A DNA stretch of 64,000 bases from Breviolum minutum Mf 1.05b.01 (Eukaryota; Sar; Dinophyceae; Suessiales; Symbiodiniaceae): positions 71,479-135,478 of the forward strand of contig DF239278.1 in NCBI GenBank assembly GCA_000507305.1, written 5' to 3'. The notes under the pieces were generated by a model that saw only the letters and a list, made by a program, of their open reading frames with translations, was not told the origin of the DNA and ran no database searches. This document shows positions 45,098 through 57,766 of this stretch, in pieces. Both the position numbers and the translations under genes were made by a program. Each line of letters starts with the position of its first letter. Within the stretch, counting starts at the first letter, position 1.

Positions 45098-48000
45098 ATG
45101 TATCAGCAATCCTCTTTGTGACTTGTTTGCAGAGAGACAGAGAGACATCTATCGGAGTTTGTCCTCTTATTCAAGCTGCAACCAGCCTTTGCCGTTTGCA
45201 TGCATTGGTCAGTTGCTTGACATGTGTGCAAAGATGGTGACCCTCTAGGAAACAAAGACGCTGCAGCCACCATTTGACCCCTGTCAACCGAAGCATCCAG
45301 GCTGTTAGATGAGCCTGCTACGCGAGCAAACCTGATCGCTTTGGAAACTGCTGCCCCTGACAGTTTTACCAGAGACTTGGATGGAAGCTGTGCGTGACAC
45401 GGAAGTCCACCATCCAACAATTTCCGCCATCCAATACATGATGCCAGTCATTTTTGAAGTGTGAAATGTCCTTGATTGCTACATGCTGCTAGGCAATGCT
45501 ACGCTTTTTAGAATGTTGCAGCAGATCAACTAATGTTGATCAAAAAAAGCACCATAACATACCATGACGCATATTTTGGATTATTTTGGGTTCATGTCAG
45601 TGTTCACATGACATGATGCTCAAATTTGAAAGCCCCGAGGAAAATGCAAGATTATTTGCACCATGGGTCCTGCATGTTGGGATCCACCAATGCTTACCAA
45701 GCTTATTGCAACCTGGCTGAAACGTCGTCCCCGCTTTGGGGACAGGGAGTTTGATGATTTGGACATCCAAGGATCAGGGCATGAACATTGCCCGCCTGAA
45801 CTTCTCGCATGGAGACCATGAGGTGGGAGCAGACTCATTCGTGATTGCCATCGAGGTACTTCGATTCGTCAAAGTGTTGATACTTGAAGCGTAGTGAATG
45901 GGATCTATGAACAGATGACATCAAAAACGATGAAAGAACCCAGGCTTCAAGCACGAACTGTCAGCAAATGATGACACCTATAATTTCATGGAAAAACTGA
46001 TTGCCAAGTAGATTAGAGCGTGCATGTTGCGAGTTATGACTTCAAAGCCAGGGCCATGGAAGAACTGTGGAGAACATCAGGGAGGCAAGTACAGTCATTT
46101 CGATTATTACCGGTACTCCTGGAATAATTTGAAGATTGAACACCCATTGAGCAGGCGTGCAAGCAGCGACCCGACAGACCCGTAGCGATTCTGCTGGACA
46201 CGAAGGCCTTTAGATGGTTTCAGAATGTTTCAGATAAGAGAGTGAGGGATTTTCAATGGATGAAGGGAGCATGACATTGTACGTATATGATATGATAAGA
46301 TATGAGATGATATGTGCGTTGGATTGAAAGATGAGATCCGTTGCAGCTCAAGATGCTAAATTAAAAAAGGAAAAGGCACCGAAATAACTTTCTTGAAGTG
46401 GTGTAAGCGATTATGATTGATCACGTTTTCACTTGTTTGAATACATATCATATATACGTACTTGCTAGTAGTTAGTTTAATAAAGTTTATATATAATGTA
46501 GCGTGTCATATTTATGATTCTGTAGTGATATATTATGTGTACATCATATTTGTTCGATCTGACTTTGACAACACAACCCTAAGACTTCTTGCTGTTCAAA
46601 GTTTCAAACACTCCATGCTGAGGGTCCAGAGATCCGAACAGGTTTCTTCAAGGACTGCATGCCTTGATAGGAAACATATGGAAACGTCCAACCGCTGCTG
46701 TTGATGACCTTGACATATCTTGACTCTTCAGGATGAATTGGCCGGTGGCAAGATCAACTTGAAAGGGGGACAAGAGCTCAAACTCGTGACTGACTACAGT
46801 TTCAAGGTGCCACTGGGGTTCATGGTTTCAAAGTGTTGGGAAAGCTGGAAGATCGAAATTGAGTTGTAAAGCAGAGCTATGATCAGCTTTGACTTTATTT
46901 TGAATGTGTTTTTCGTAAAAGTGGATATGAGATTTGCTTTGATGGAAGGATGGATGGACGGATAGGCAAATTATGTCATCCAAGATCTTCCAAACTGTAA
47001 CTTTGTTTTTGCCAAGGGGGATGAGACCACCTTGGCGGTGTCCTACCAGCAGTTGCCCACGGCTGTGAAGCCAGGCCTTTTTTGCAGCATGATGAATGCA
47101 ATTCGGGGTCTACAAACTCCAAATCAGAGCATGTTTCAATTCAACTGAAATTTATACTTAGATCAATTCGCTCAATCCATCTCATTCACTTATGTCATGG
47201 GAGTCTCTTTTACCCAACCAAATTCCCATCCTCCACGTCTTTTCAGTCTTTTCGCCTTTCTCTCTCTCTCTCTCTCTCGCTCCCTCTCTGCTTCTGACAG
47301 TATTTCAATGTGAAACTTACAAGGTTTCAATATGAACCACTGACCCACTGCAGGTAGCATCATTCTGGCAGCTGATGGTTCCCTTTCATTGAAGGTGAAA
47401 AGCTGCGGAAGTGATCATGTTGTCACAGAGGCCGAACCTTTGAGTGAGATATTTTCGTGAAGGTATCCGAAAAGCCTTTCCCAGTCCATCTTCTAGATTT
47501 CTTGTTCAGGTGATGAATGATATTGCCATTGGTGAGAAGAAGAACATGAATCTTCCGGGCGTCAAGGTTGACCTGCCTGTGTTGCAGGACTTACACCTGT
47601 GTTGGATGGAGGATTGATGTGAATGTATATCTAATATAGATTATTATACTATACTTCGATAGTCAGGGCGTTGTATCAAGTACAGATTGCAGTTGCTGTA
47701 TTCCACATAGCTTTCAACATCTCAAGAGCCAAGGTGTTGATCACCTCTTGAATATGACTTTTGGCATCCTTTTGAAGCTCTCAGGAGAAAGACAAGAAAG
47801 ACTTGCTGGAGTTTGGTATTCCACAGGCCATATTTGACAGCGATCCTGTCCGATTTGTTAGATAGCAGATCCATTTGGCGACTTGACATTTTCCAGTCAT
47901 TGCTTATATCACTATGGCAACAATTGCAGAGCTGGAAAAGAGGAGCAACAAAAGAAAAATAAAACACAAAAGTCTGACCGTTTGGTTTGACGCGAGACGC

Positions 48001-51000
48001 AGGCCATCGATTTTGTGGCGGCGAGCTTTGTACAGGTTGTGGAATGCATTCACATCCACTCCAGATGTGGTTGGACTGGTTTCATTACTGATTATGGTCA
48101 AGCATGGTCAACCCAAAAACCTACCGTTTGAATCGACTCGTTCATTCTAGTTAAACATAGGAAGCAGGCTTGCGAGTCTTGTTTTTCTTGTGCTTCGAGA
48201 CTTTGTTGTCAAAAATCCAAGCATCTACACAAAATATGATAATACATATTTATACAGTATACAGTATACATACATAGATTATATCAAAGTATGTCAAAAT
48301 CCTTTCCAGATGGAGCCAACATGATCCATGTTACATACATAGACCGGACTGCACTCCCGATGTCTTGCAGATTCCCGTGCCAAGTTTTCCCTTTCTCTTG
48401 GAAGCTAACGAGCGACAGGATGCTAAAGACATCGAGCTCATCCGGAAGACATTGGGTGTGCGCGGCCGAAGTATCAAGATTATTTCGAGCCTTATTTGCA
48501 GAGTCAAAATGTTGGAAGATGTTCAAAATAGTAAGTGATTGTGAGTATCTCCGGATGTTTGCTAGTCCATTGGTGGCATTGGATGATATCAGCAGATTGG
48601 GTGGTCACTCACCTCAGGAAGATTGAGAATCAGGAGGGTATCAATAACATCGATGAGATCATCGATGCTACTGATGGAGTAATGGTTGCTCGCGTGGGTC
48701 CAAGTGTGTTGTCGTTTATATGAGGTCATTTCAGCTCCATCTGACAACAAAAAATGCAGAAATTGGGTGGTTCGAAGCGTTCCATGTCCATCCGTGAGTT
48801 GTGACGATGTTTGACAAAGACGCTTTGGATGCAGGTGGTGACATGGGCATGGAAATTGATATTGAAAAAGTTGGTTTGGTGCAGCGCCTTGGCTGCAGGA
48901 GGCAAGAAATGGCAAGTCTCAAAAGGTTGTGCAAATTGTATATGGAAGGAAAGTGTGGTTTGGTTTGAGCATGAAATACAGAAATAGAAGCAAATTTTGA
49001 TTCTCCAATACCTTTTTTGCTAAGGAAGATGATCATCAGCAAGTGCAATCTTAAAGGCAACTCAGCTGTCTACTGGCGCAGCAACACTGCTAGCAAGCCC
49101 AAAATACATCCCCATGGATCTGCAACAGCCTTGGATATGGGATTCGACTAGACTATGCCCCCTTCCACAACGCACCGAAAGGCAAAAACTATGGGGGAGA
49201 TACAAGATACTAGAATCATCACAATTGGTAATTAGTACATTCAGAAGTCTGTGGCCATTATGGCAAGAATTTGAGAACAATCAAGTAATAAGCTGGAAAG
49301 GGATCGAGGATAGTGCAAACTTCACATGCCTCGCATGGGGACATAGTTTCACAGCAAAACATCAGAGGCAAGCAAGACTTTCAAAGCGATGGATTAAACC
49401 AATGAACTCTCGGTCACACATCCACATCGAGATACTGTACACGTTCAGTTTCGTGAAGCACTGCCCAGAGGTAAATTTGTGGTTACCGCCACCCAGATGT
49501 TGGATTCTATGGAGCGTGCTCCACGACCAACTCGTGCTGAAGCGACCGATGTCAGTTGACTGCACTAGAAGCATTTTGGAAACTCATCGGAGTCGGGGTC
49601 CCCAAGACGCCTTGTGCAGAGGTCTTGAACGCGGTTCTAGATGGCACAGATGTGGTGATGCTTTCTGGTGAAACTGCCAGCGGCAAATTCCCGGAGCAAG
49701 CAGTTGCCACCATGCGTCACATTTGCCAAGTGGGAGAAAGGACAGTGGACTACAAGGCCGGGTCTTATTCTGACGCTGTGCTTTGTACCTCGCGCAGATA
49801 AGAAAAGTGTGTCTAAGCCCACGGTGGCAGTTTCTGGATTGTGCTTGAAGACTTGTTTTGAATTTCGAACAGAGGAGCAAGATTGCAGATAGTGGCATGC
49901 ATTTCAGAATTTTGCAGAGCATGGTGTGGGCAGGCACTCTACCTTGCAATCAGAATGAAGACGCTGGAAAAGAATATCATGAGCCCCGTCCTTTCCTCAG
50001 TACACTTTTGAGAGTGTGGTGTCGCTTTCCACCAATGGCAATGGCAATTTAGATCAGTTGAAGTAGCTGTTCGCCCTCCAAAGTTTGACCAGTCCAAATT
50101 TCTACTGCCTAACAGATTTGACATCTTCTGCCACCCTTGCAAGGTTGAGTCCGTGTGCTCCTCTGCAGTGAAGACAGTCATAGATTCTGATTGTACCTTT
50201 ACAGCATTAGATTGTGCCTGTTAACAGATGTGAAAGGAAGCCACTGTTTTTCAAGCAGACAGACACATCACAGGTGCATTTTGAAACTTGATGCAACAAC
50301 TGCCTCCGGTGTCATAATTCGGTTTGAGGCAAGCTGATTATTGCCTTGACAGAAACTGGACACACTGCTCGTATTATCTCCAAATATCGACCGCCTTGCC
50401 CAATCCTGGCGCTTTGTCCGCAAAGTCCGTGGAAATGCGGAGATCTGTCTGGATTCGGCATGATTTGTTTGCGAAGGAACGGCATGAAGGCCAACAAAGA
50501 CCGGATTTGAGGATGTTGATCTGTCATTTTTTTAGATTGCAATAGCCATCACTCAGATATAGTCCTTGATCTGCAGGGAAAAAGTAAAAAAGGTCCTGTT
50601 CTTTTTTCGAGCGGCTTCCAAACCCAAGAAGAAATCTGTAGAAATCTACTGTCAAAAGGAAACATGAATGAATCAATGAATGCAAACACAAGGGTAACAG
50701 CCCAAGGATTTGGATGTCTTCTGAGAAACATCCAAATCCTCAAGGCTTCATCTGTTGGTTTTCCCCCTTGGTACTGAGGCCATCACAGCAAGTGAGCCGA
50801 CATTGCGACAGATGTTGGGAAATCGTGGAGTGCCTTGGATTTCCTTTTGGACCGGTTAGTTGCAGTGGTCCAGTAATTTGTTTTTTGTGCTTTTGTGGGA
50901 GAGCATGTAACTCAAAGTCGGGTCAGAACAGGATACCCCACGCTGACAATATGGAATTAAATGATCATTCCAAGGGTGTGGTGTCAGAGGCCACCGACAT

Positions 51001-52131
51001 GTTTCTGTGCAGGCGTGAAAATATGTAACGAGATCTACTGAGCATCTTTGATGTAGAATGCTGCTCATATAGTCATACGGTACCCGTATACATATTTGCA
51101 AGACCTTGTCCTGTCTGTGGGTTGATGGATGCTCACGGCATTGTGGTTTTCTTGAAAGGGAAGGTCATGGCAATGCGTCCTAGAGATGACCTTCGATATT
51201 CTGTATAGTATAGGGCTCTGATTGGCTTTGGCGCTCCCTGGCTTCGCGTCTCTTTGATTTCCACCATGTTATAAAATCTATGCTCTATTGGCCGCTCTGG
51301 ACTTCGAAAGCAATTGCGGTTTGTGTCCGCAAAGAGCCTGTGGCATCATCTTTCCTGTTTTTGCAGCTTTGCTTCTGTTCTTGTTGTGTTCTCCCTTTCT
51401 ATTTCTGGCCCTGTTGTCTAAAACCGCCTGCTCCAGACCTGATTGTTCCTTTGTGGCAAGAAGCAAAGTGGCGGTTTTGAAGGTTGCATGATGTTGGCCA
51501 GACCAGAAAAGATCTGCCATTGTGAGACCATGCAGAGCATGGAAGTGAAATATGGTGATAGAATGTGATAACAGATCAAGCAAGGCAAGATACTTTAAGT
51601 GAATGGTTAGTGACCCCCTCTCTCTTTGTCTCTGCTGGTCACTTCATTAATTTTGTTTCTGAGGTGGTGCCTATATTGACAGCGTCTTTCCAGGGTACTG
51701 ACTCTGTGATCGCCAAAGCCTTGGTAAAGGCCAAGGACGGAAAAGGATTAATCAGGTCAAGTTGAGTCTTTCATTGATTTCCGTATTTATTGGTACCATG
51801 ACTGAATTTTTCAGCAGTTTTTGTCGGTTTTTCGTCGTTTCATTTTTTCTGAGATGTTTCTTTCGCAGTTTTTGATACCAAACCTTCAGAGTTCCAGTTC
51901 TGAAGCAATTTGTGCCTGGGAGGAGACCAACATGGTGAAACCTGGCGATAGTGTTGTAGCCTTGCACGGCCAGAAGGAAGAGTGTCCAGGCCTGGTCCTT
52001 GGAGTCCTTGGGATTTGGTAAGGATATGAGATGAAAAGAGATCTTCGATTTTCCAAGGTCATACAAACCTTTTGAAAATTGTCAGACTCTCAGTGATGCT
52101 GTTGTTGTTGTTGTTGTTGTTTTTTTGGTGA
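45098..52131 (+). CDS. Pyruvate kinase, tandem copy 2
   Basis: Paralogue of the preceding gene. Exons: 45098-45117, 45301-45371, 45640-45707, 45772-45822, 46052-46084, 46155-46205, 46623-46652, 46732-46806, 47017-47074, 47354-47430, 47510-47587, 47785-47826, 48003-48035, 48419-48486, 48618-48691, 48835-48883, 49025-49056, 49471-49550, 49622-49756, 49934-49999, 50144-50192, 50329-50408, 50779-50829, 51664-51735, 51923-51989, 52058-52131. Every exon before the last has the same length as in copy 1. It opens [18 protein letters not shown] and keeps the same motifs ([59 protein letters not shown]). No frame break is seen, so both copies look functional. Introns share almost no sequence with copy 1, so the duplication is not recent. 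Donors: 12 GC, 5 GA, 8 GT, at ten sites differing in class from copy 1. The end after LLKI is uncertain: a read-through leucine run to 52131 may be intronic. Confidence 0.96.
47258..47282 (+). repeat. CT dinucleotide microsatellite
   Basis: A (TC)n run lies inside an intron of pyruvate kinase copy 2, ahead of exon 10. Confidence 0.9.
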
Positions 52132-52625
52132 GATGTAGGGGATGGATGCTTGGATATCCAAAAAGCTTCTGCATTTTGTTGGATTTGTTTGGATTGCTGA
52201 GGTGGTCGTTCCCTGAAACAAAAAAACTCACGTGACATGTGCACCGAATGTCTTCTCCGATCCTCAGTTTCAGACCTTCAGATGTGGAACGCGGTTTTTT
52301 GAGTGACAACAAATCATGACAAATCATAGATTCATGATGATTCATGACATTTCATGACAAACCAGATTTGATTCCTGCAAGTCTAGCTGCTAGCTGCTAG
52401 CTGAAGGAAAGCCCAGATTCGTTCAAGCAGGCCGTTTCAGGCACCACGCCGCGGTACGTCAGAGATGTAGCCTTCTTCTTGCAGAAGAGGGGTGCAATGC
52501 TTGGCACTGCTTCACGAAGCAGGCAGATGAGCCAGCAGCACATTTAATTGCTTGGTTCTGCACTCACAAAAGCATCGCAAAAAAGTGCACTTTCTATTCT
52601 CTTTCTCATCTTTCCAGATCACAGG

Positions 52626-53300
52626 ATGGAAGCACTGAACACAGACCCACAGCATGTGCTGACTTGTGCGGGATGGAACTGGGAAGTCCTGCTGTTTGGC
52701 TCTCGGTAGGTTGCAAAAATGGAACAGAAGTCCAATGTTTGTCCGATCCTATTGGCAGAAACAGGCATGCGGCATGCCTCACCAATCCTTAAGATCTAGG
52801 AAGCTAGTCCACGCCAATTTTGGGGGATTTACACGGATACATTCATCGGATTAATCATACGTCATTACATGCCACATTTTATGAGGAGAGCATTGCAAAA
52901 TTTGAAATACAGATGTGGTTTTCTGATGTTTTGTGCACTTTGGATTCATGTTTGAATGGTATCTCAAAATGCCTTAGGCATACTTGCCAGACTTGTAGCC
53001 ATGAAGCAACAGCGAAACAGTCTGTATATTATTTGGCATAAATTTTCTTAAAGCTTCAGCTGCACATTTCTGATTGGAATGATCAGCTTGACACCCAAAG
53101 GGGTTGCTCCAAACCTTGAACCTTGGCTGAAGAAAGATTGGGAGCTCATTGTACTGACATGTTTGCATTGCATTTTTTTTGTTTCCCCTTAAATTATAAA
53201 TTTGTTGAATCTTCAAGGTTCGATCAGCGACTTCGAATCGTGTGTGCAGACGATTCGTGCCAGAAGCTGGAGGTTCCTCTGGTTTCAAGACTCGAAGGGT
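52626..53300 (+). CDS. Gene start and following exons, possibly the 5' part of the next gene
   Basis: The ATG at 52626 opens an exon reading MEALNTDPQHVLTCAGWNWE and ending at a GTAGGT donor near 52706. Exon-like frames follow at about 53072-53156 (contains ISLTPKGVAPNLEPWLKKDW) and 53216-53297 (contains FDQRLRIVCADDSCQKLEVP). They may be the N-terminal part of the GDA1/CD39-like protein, or a separate small gene. No domain is recognised in these exons. Confidence 0.42.
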
Positions 53301-53679
53301 TGGTTTTGGTTTGTTGTTCCAAGATAGAAACAACTCACAGCGCTCAAGTTTCCTGCTTTAGGTTCCTTGTTATGATAAGTTTGATTGATAAAGAACCGGC
53401 GAGACTGTCAGTAAATGTCAGTAATGCATGGCTTGGGAGTATCTCATGTCTGGTAGATTTGGATAGATTTATTGAAATGCTGTTGAATGGTTGAACTTTG
53501 AGAAAATTGGGGGATGGGAACCCTGAATTATGAACAGGTATAATCATGACATATATTTTTGTTGGGGGTCCGATCTCACTAAAAGGAGATGGGATTGAGC
53601 AAGCTTTTTGGCCTTTAAGGCTCAACAGTAGATGTATAGAATTTGGTAGGCAAAAGGCAGTGCCTTGAAACCTTGACAC

Positions 53680-53878
53680 TGGATTCAGGCATGATGGATG
53701 CAGCGGCATGTGCAGTTGTCGCAGGCGAGGCTGTCGTTGGAAAAAAAATCAACTCAGAGAAAGCTGCCCTCTATTTGTGCCAGTTGTGCATGGCAGCGTT
53801 GCAGATGGAATATCATGATATGTAGGATGTATACATAATATGTACATAGTGATGTCAATAAGAACACCAATAATATAC

Positions 53879-53911
<33 letters not shown>

Positions 53912-56181
53912 AACACTAGCAACAACAATAATAACAACAATATGGCATCGTCATAAATCCATATAATCTCAATAATCTAACTTCATTTCATATTATTCTC
54001 CTTTCACATTAACAGTAGCTTATCTTTTATGATCGTGATATATCATGTCCAGCCGCACCTGAAGGAAATTTGCCTTGACCTTGCTACCCTTGAGGTGTTC
54101 TCTCTGCTGGTGCGGCCGCAGCACGGCAAGTGCCACGCCGTGCTCGTGTCTCTACACGTCGCACGCGGCCCAGCAGTGGATGGAAGTTGCTTAAGAAGCT
54201 TCCATTGCTACAACTTCCGCAGCCTGTGCTTCCAACAGTGCTGGTGCAACCCGATGAACCAGTCACCTTGGTAGATTGTGGAAGTGGATCGACCCGTGCA
54301 TTATTCTACAGGGATGATGGCATGTCTCATGTGTCTTGGGAAAAATCCACTTGGAGAGGCGGGAGCATTCTTTTGAGCTTTGGGCCAGAAAACTGGCCTC
54401 AATGATTTTGCAGGTGTTGGCATAAATGTGTTCATGCTATGTTACTGCCTTGCATTTGCATCTATCATGTTTTCACGGGTTTCACACCCACTTTCAGCAT
54501 TCCGATGCTTGAATAAAGTGAGGAAGTGTAGGCGCTACATTCCGATGCATTATGATCTATCAATATCTATCAATATCTATCAATATCTATCAATATCTAT
54601 CACACACCTTGAACTTAGCCGCCCTTGCAATTGGCAGGCGATCCTTTGGCGGTGGCCCTGGGAGATGACTTGAAACTTGAGTCATTGCTTAGTCTCTTGA
54701 AACGTGAGCTTCCAAGCAGCGGCCGTGTGCTGCTGGGAGCAACAGCTGGTGTACGACAAGCAATGCAGGACTCTTTGGCCAAAGACTTGGTAGGCGAAGA
54801 GAATACACCGGTGCCACAACTTTGTATTGAAAGTCCTCGATAGTTTGAAGGCAATGGCATCATATAGTACCTGAAAATGTAGTATCTACTGTATGTTTTC
54901 ATTTCATGTGTTGCCCTTCCAAATAGGTTTGATATGTTTTGTTTGTTCATAACGAGAGTCGGTGAAGAGAGGCGTCGCACCAGCCACTTTTCCAGGATGG
55001 AGCCCTGCCACACGAGCGGCTGGAGCTTTTTCGAGATCGTCTCAACGTAGTTTTCGGAAACCGAGCACGCTTTATGGTGCTCAGTGGTCAAGAAGAGGCA
55101 TGGCCATTAAAGTGTAAGATTTGTAGAGGGGTGATATCATTATCTTTGGAACAGGAAAATGTATGAAAATGTTTGAAAAGGCATGAGGACAGAACCACGT
55201 CATTGTTTATTGAGTTTTCATGAGTTTTCACTTCCTCGAAGGCACGAGCTGAATGGGAGGCTCTTCAACATGCCTTGGACTTTGCGCCCGATTTGCAGCA
55301 GGATTTATTTCATGGTATGCTGTCTGGTGGTGGAATGTCTTGTCAACTGGCCCGGTACCTTGACATGGAATCGCTGATTTATCCGCCCCACCTGTTTCAC
55401 ACAAAAGTATCTCATAGTATCTCATATTCTGCCAGTCTCAAACAGAACTGGTCATATCATATCATGTAGGTGGTGCCGTTTATAAATACATGTTATTCAT
55501 TTTTTCAGTGTTATTCCCCAGCATAAACTAATACACCAAGGAGGATACTGACAGACTCAGGCCTTTGGAATTCGGTTGTTGTTGTGTTCTTTCGGAGAGA
55601 GTTTCCCACATCAACTCCCTGGTGTCAGGCGAGGTAGTGGACATGGACCGTCCAGCCCAGAGCTTTTCAGCTTTCGAAATGGTGTTCTGCAACCAGGAGG
55701 GTTACCAGACAAAGCATCTCGATCTGAGATTTTTGGTGAAACTTTGCAAGAAGAACTTGATTCGATTCAATCTATGACTGAAAAGTTGATTATCGATTTG
55801 CCAAGAGCAATGGATGGAAACTTTGCTTTGGTTGAATGGCTTGGACTCTATGTTGCCGGTGAATCAACCGAAAGAGATTTGGTGATGGGTTTGGGCTACA
55901 ATAGGTGGCTCACCCATCAGGAAGTCTCCATGGCAGTGAGCCGCCACCTAGCTCAATTGCACCAAGAACATTTTGGTGCCCAAGCGGTGGCAATCTCCCG
56001 TCGCACAGCAATTTCATGGGTCTATGGCATCATCTTGCAAAAGATCCTCAAGGTGTGCTTTGAGCCAACTGCACAATTCTATTGCCTGAAGAACATCAAC
56101 TGGAGCACGGGCCATTATTTGATGCACAAGGAAATCGTGGAAGAGAAGGAGATGAAAGAGCTTTTGCTCCAGCCAAGTTAG
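53680..56181 (+). CDS. GDA1/CD39-like nucleoside phosphatase (ASKHA fold), divergent
   Basis: Apyrase-type enzymes hydrolyse nucleoside di- or triphosphates. Four spaced motifs appear in the expected order: ACR1-like VDCGSGSTRALFY (54270-54308), ACR2-like LLGATAGVR (54730-54756), ACR3-like FMVLSGQEEA (55072-55101) and ACR4-like LSGGGMSCQL (55321-55350). Exons are about 53685-53810 (contains MMDAAACAVVAGEAVVGKKI), 54075-54370, 54637-54841, 54990-55108, 55243-55355 and a long one, 55671-56181 (contains LFSFRNGVLQPGG and AMDGNFALVEWLGLYVAGES, TAG). Odd points: Cys replaces the usual Ala/Ile in ACR1, and Cys replaces Thr in ACR4. I see no clear signal peptide or membrane anchor, so the site of action is unknown. 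A Ppx/GppA relative is the main alternative. Start and 3' end are provisional; downstream frames at 56277-57360 may add C-terminal exons. Confidence 0.62.
53880..53911 (+). repeat. GAT trinucleotide microsatellite
   Basis: About ten tandem GAT units lie in a presumed intron of the GDA1/CD39-like gene. Confidence 0.95.
54551..54602 (+). repeat. Tandem TATCAATATC repeat
   Basis: Four to five units of ATCTATCAATATC-type sequence end immediately before the ACR2 exon at 54637, in the presumed intron. Confidence 0.9.
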
Positions 56182-57766
56182 GAAATTGGTAGTATAGCAC
56201 ATGCAGTTACTACGGTTACAGTAGATCAAAGAAAGCTATGGCAGCTTGAAGATCTACTGGTGACTTTTGGTGTGAAATGTTGCTTGCAGATCGTGAAATG
56301 ATTCAGGAAGGTTTTGCACGGGGGCCACTAGGGCCACAGGTTGTTCACCTAAAGGTGCATCCTGCATTCTTCAGTTGCTACGAAGACAGTTTGTGCTGGT
56401 GCTTCGCAGCAGCTCATCACATTGCCACGACAAGTCTTTTGCTTCCTGTGGATGTAATTCATCTTGAGCAAAGGCATTGAAAGAGTCGAAGAGGTATTGG
56501 GATGGTATTCGGACTAGTGAGATTTTGTGAATGTGAAGTCTGTTGAAGTCTGAACATATAGCTGACATTGCTATTTAATGGGATTTGTTGGGGGGCCTAC
56601 AGTATTTCCCCAATGATGAATGCGAAACAGTGATCAAGCCAAATCAAGACACCCAGGCACCAGCCATCAAGTTTATAGCCCCGCAAGTCCTGCATGGACC
56701 AGCTGGAAGTTCTTATCAAATCAGTGTCAGGATGCAAAAGATTTGAAAGTGCTGCCAGAGCTAAGTCAGACCCCTTTGCGCTTCCTGCCAAAGGGTGCGG
56801 AGAAGCAAGGTTAAAGCGCACCGCACCCGAATTGAATGGTAGAAATGGAAGAAAAACGGATAGTATAGGAGTATTGTGCATTTGAAGTTGGCTGCTCAAG
56901 TTTTGACAACTATCAGTGGATCACATGCGCTGTACATCTTTTAGCAATCCAGCTCTTCTCACTCGAGCAGCCGCTTATTTTCGCAACTGCTTATTTTCGC
57001 AACTTTGCCACACATCTCGATTGTTTCTAAAGCGGGCAAGCTGCTTGTCGTGGTGGGTAGAATGCCAAACTATTTGATAGATTGATAGCAGATATCTTTT
57101 GTCCTCAGGCAATCCACCCAAAAATGTTGGTTGTCAACACTGGCGATTTCTGCAAGGCAGCTTGTTCAGTTCCGCACGTAAAAAAATGCCGATGTTTCTG
57201 TCCCCATAGGCGTTTGCAAAAGCCCAGAAAAGATGGCCAAGTTCGGCAAGTCGTTGAGACTTTTGGCGCCGGGATGTCCTAAAGCCTTGCTTTGGGATGT
57301 TCGGTTGGCCAGATTTTCTGAAGGGTCAGGACTCGGCGGCACAGCTACGCCTTGGCAAAGCTTCTCCAGCTTTTCCCTGGCATGATTCTCCGAAGAAAAA
57401 GACTGATTGCAAGCAAAGTGCATTATCTCCAACATACTGCTCTTGCTGTTTGCGGGACCTGAGATTTGCCGTTAGTTGAAACATATTGATTGATTATTGT
57501 GAACCTTGGCAGCTGTGCAAAAAAACCCAAGGGTCCGGGGGAATTTCATTCACACTCCCTGTGAGATTAATACTCACCAAGTCACCAAGCGACTCTTTTG
57601 TGCAACCGACCTGCCAGTGGCTCTTGTCACATGTTTGCTCCAGTCCTAAACCAACAAAACCAGGCTTGGTCTTGACACCTGGACATTGATACGATGGAAT
57701 ATGATGGAATATGTCAGTGCACCGAATCAAAGGCTGTGCAATCATCCTGCAGATTTCTCTGTCAGG
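56182..57766. other. Region between the phosphatase and oxygenase genes, weak exon candidates
   Basis: Frames with some coding character occur at 56277-56400 (contains IQEGFARGPLGPQVVHLKVH), 56690-56815 (two frames) and 57215-57388 (contains KMAKFGKSLRLLAPGCPKAL). None shows a recognised domain. They may be 3' exons of the GDA1/CD39-like gene or a separate gene. Confidence 0.35.

Noticed and set aside
52093-52131. Poly-leucine C-terminus of pyruvate kinase copy 2 as a membrane anchor
   Set aside because: It comes from a TTG microsatellite just past the conserved end LLKI and has no counterpart in copy 1; more likely intron or untranslated sequence.
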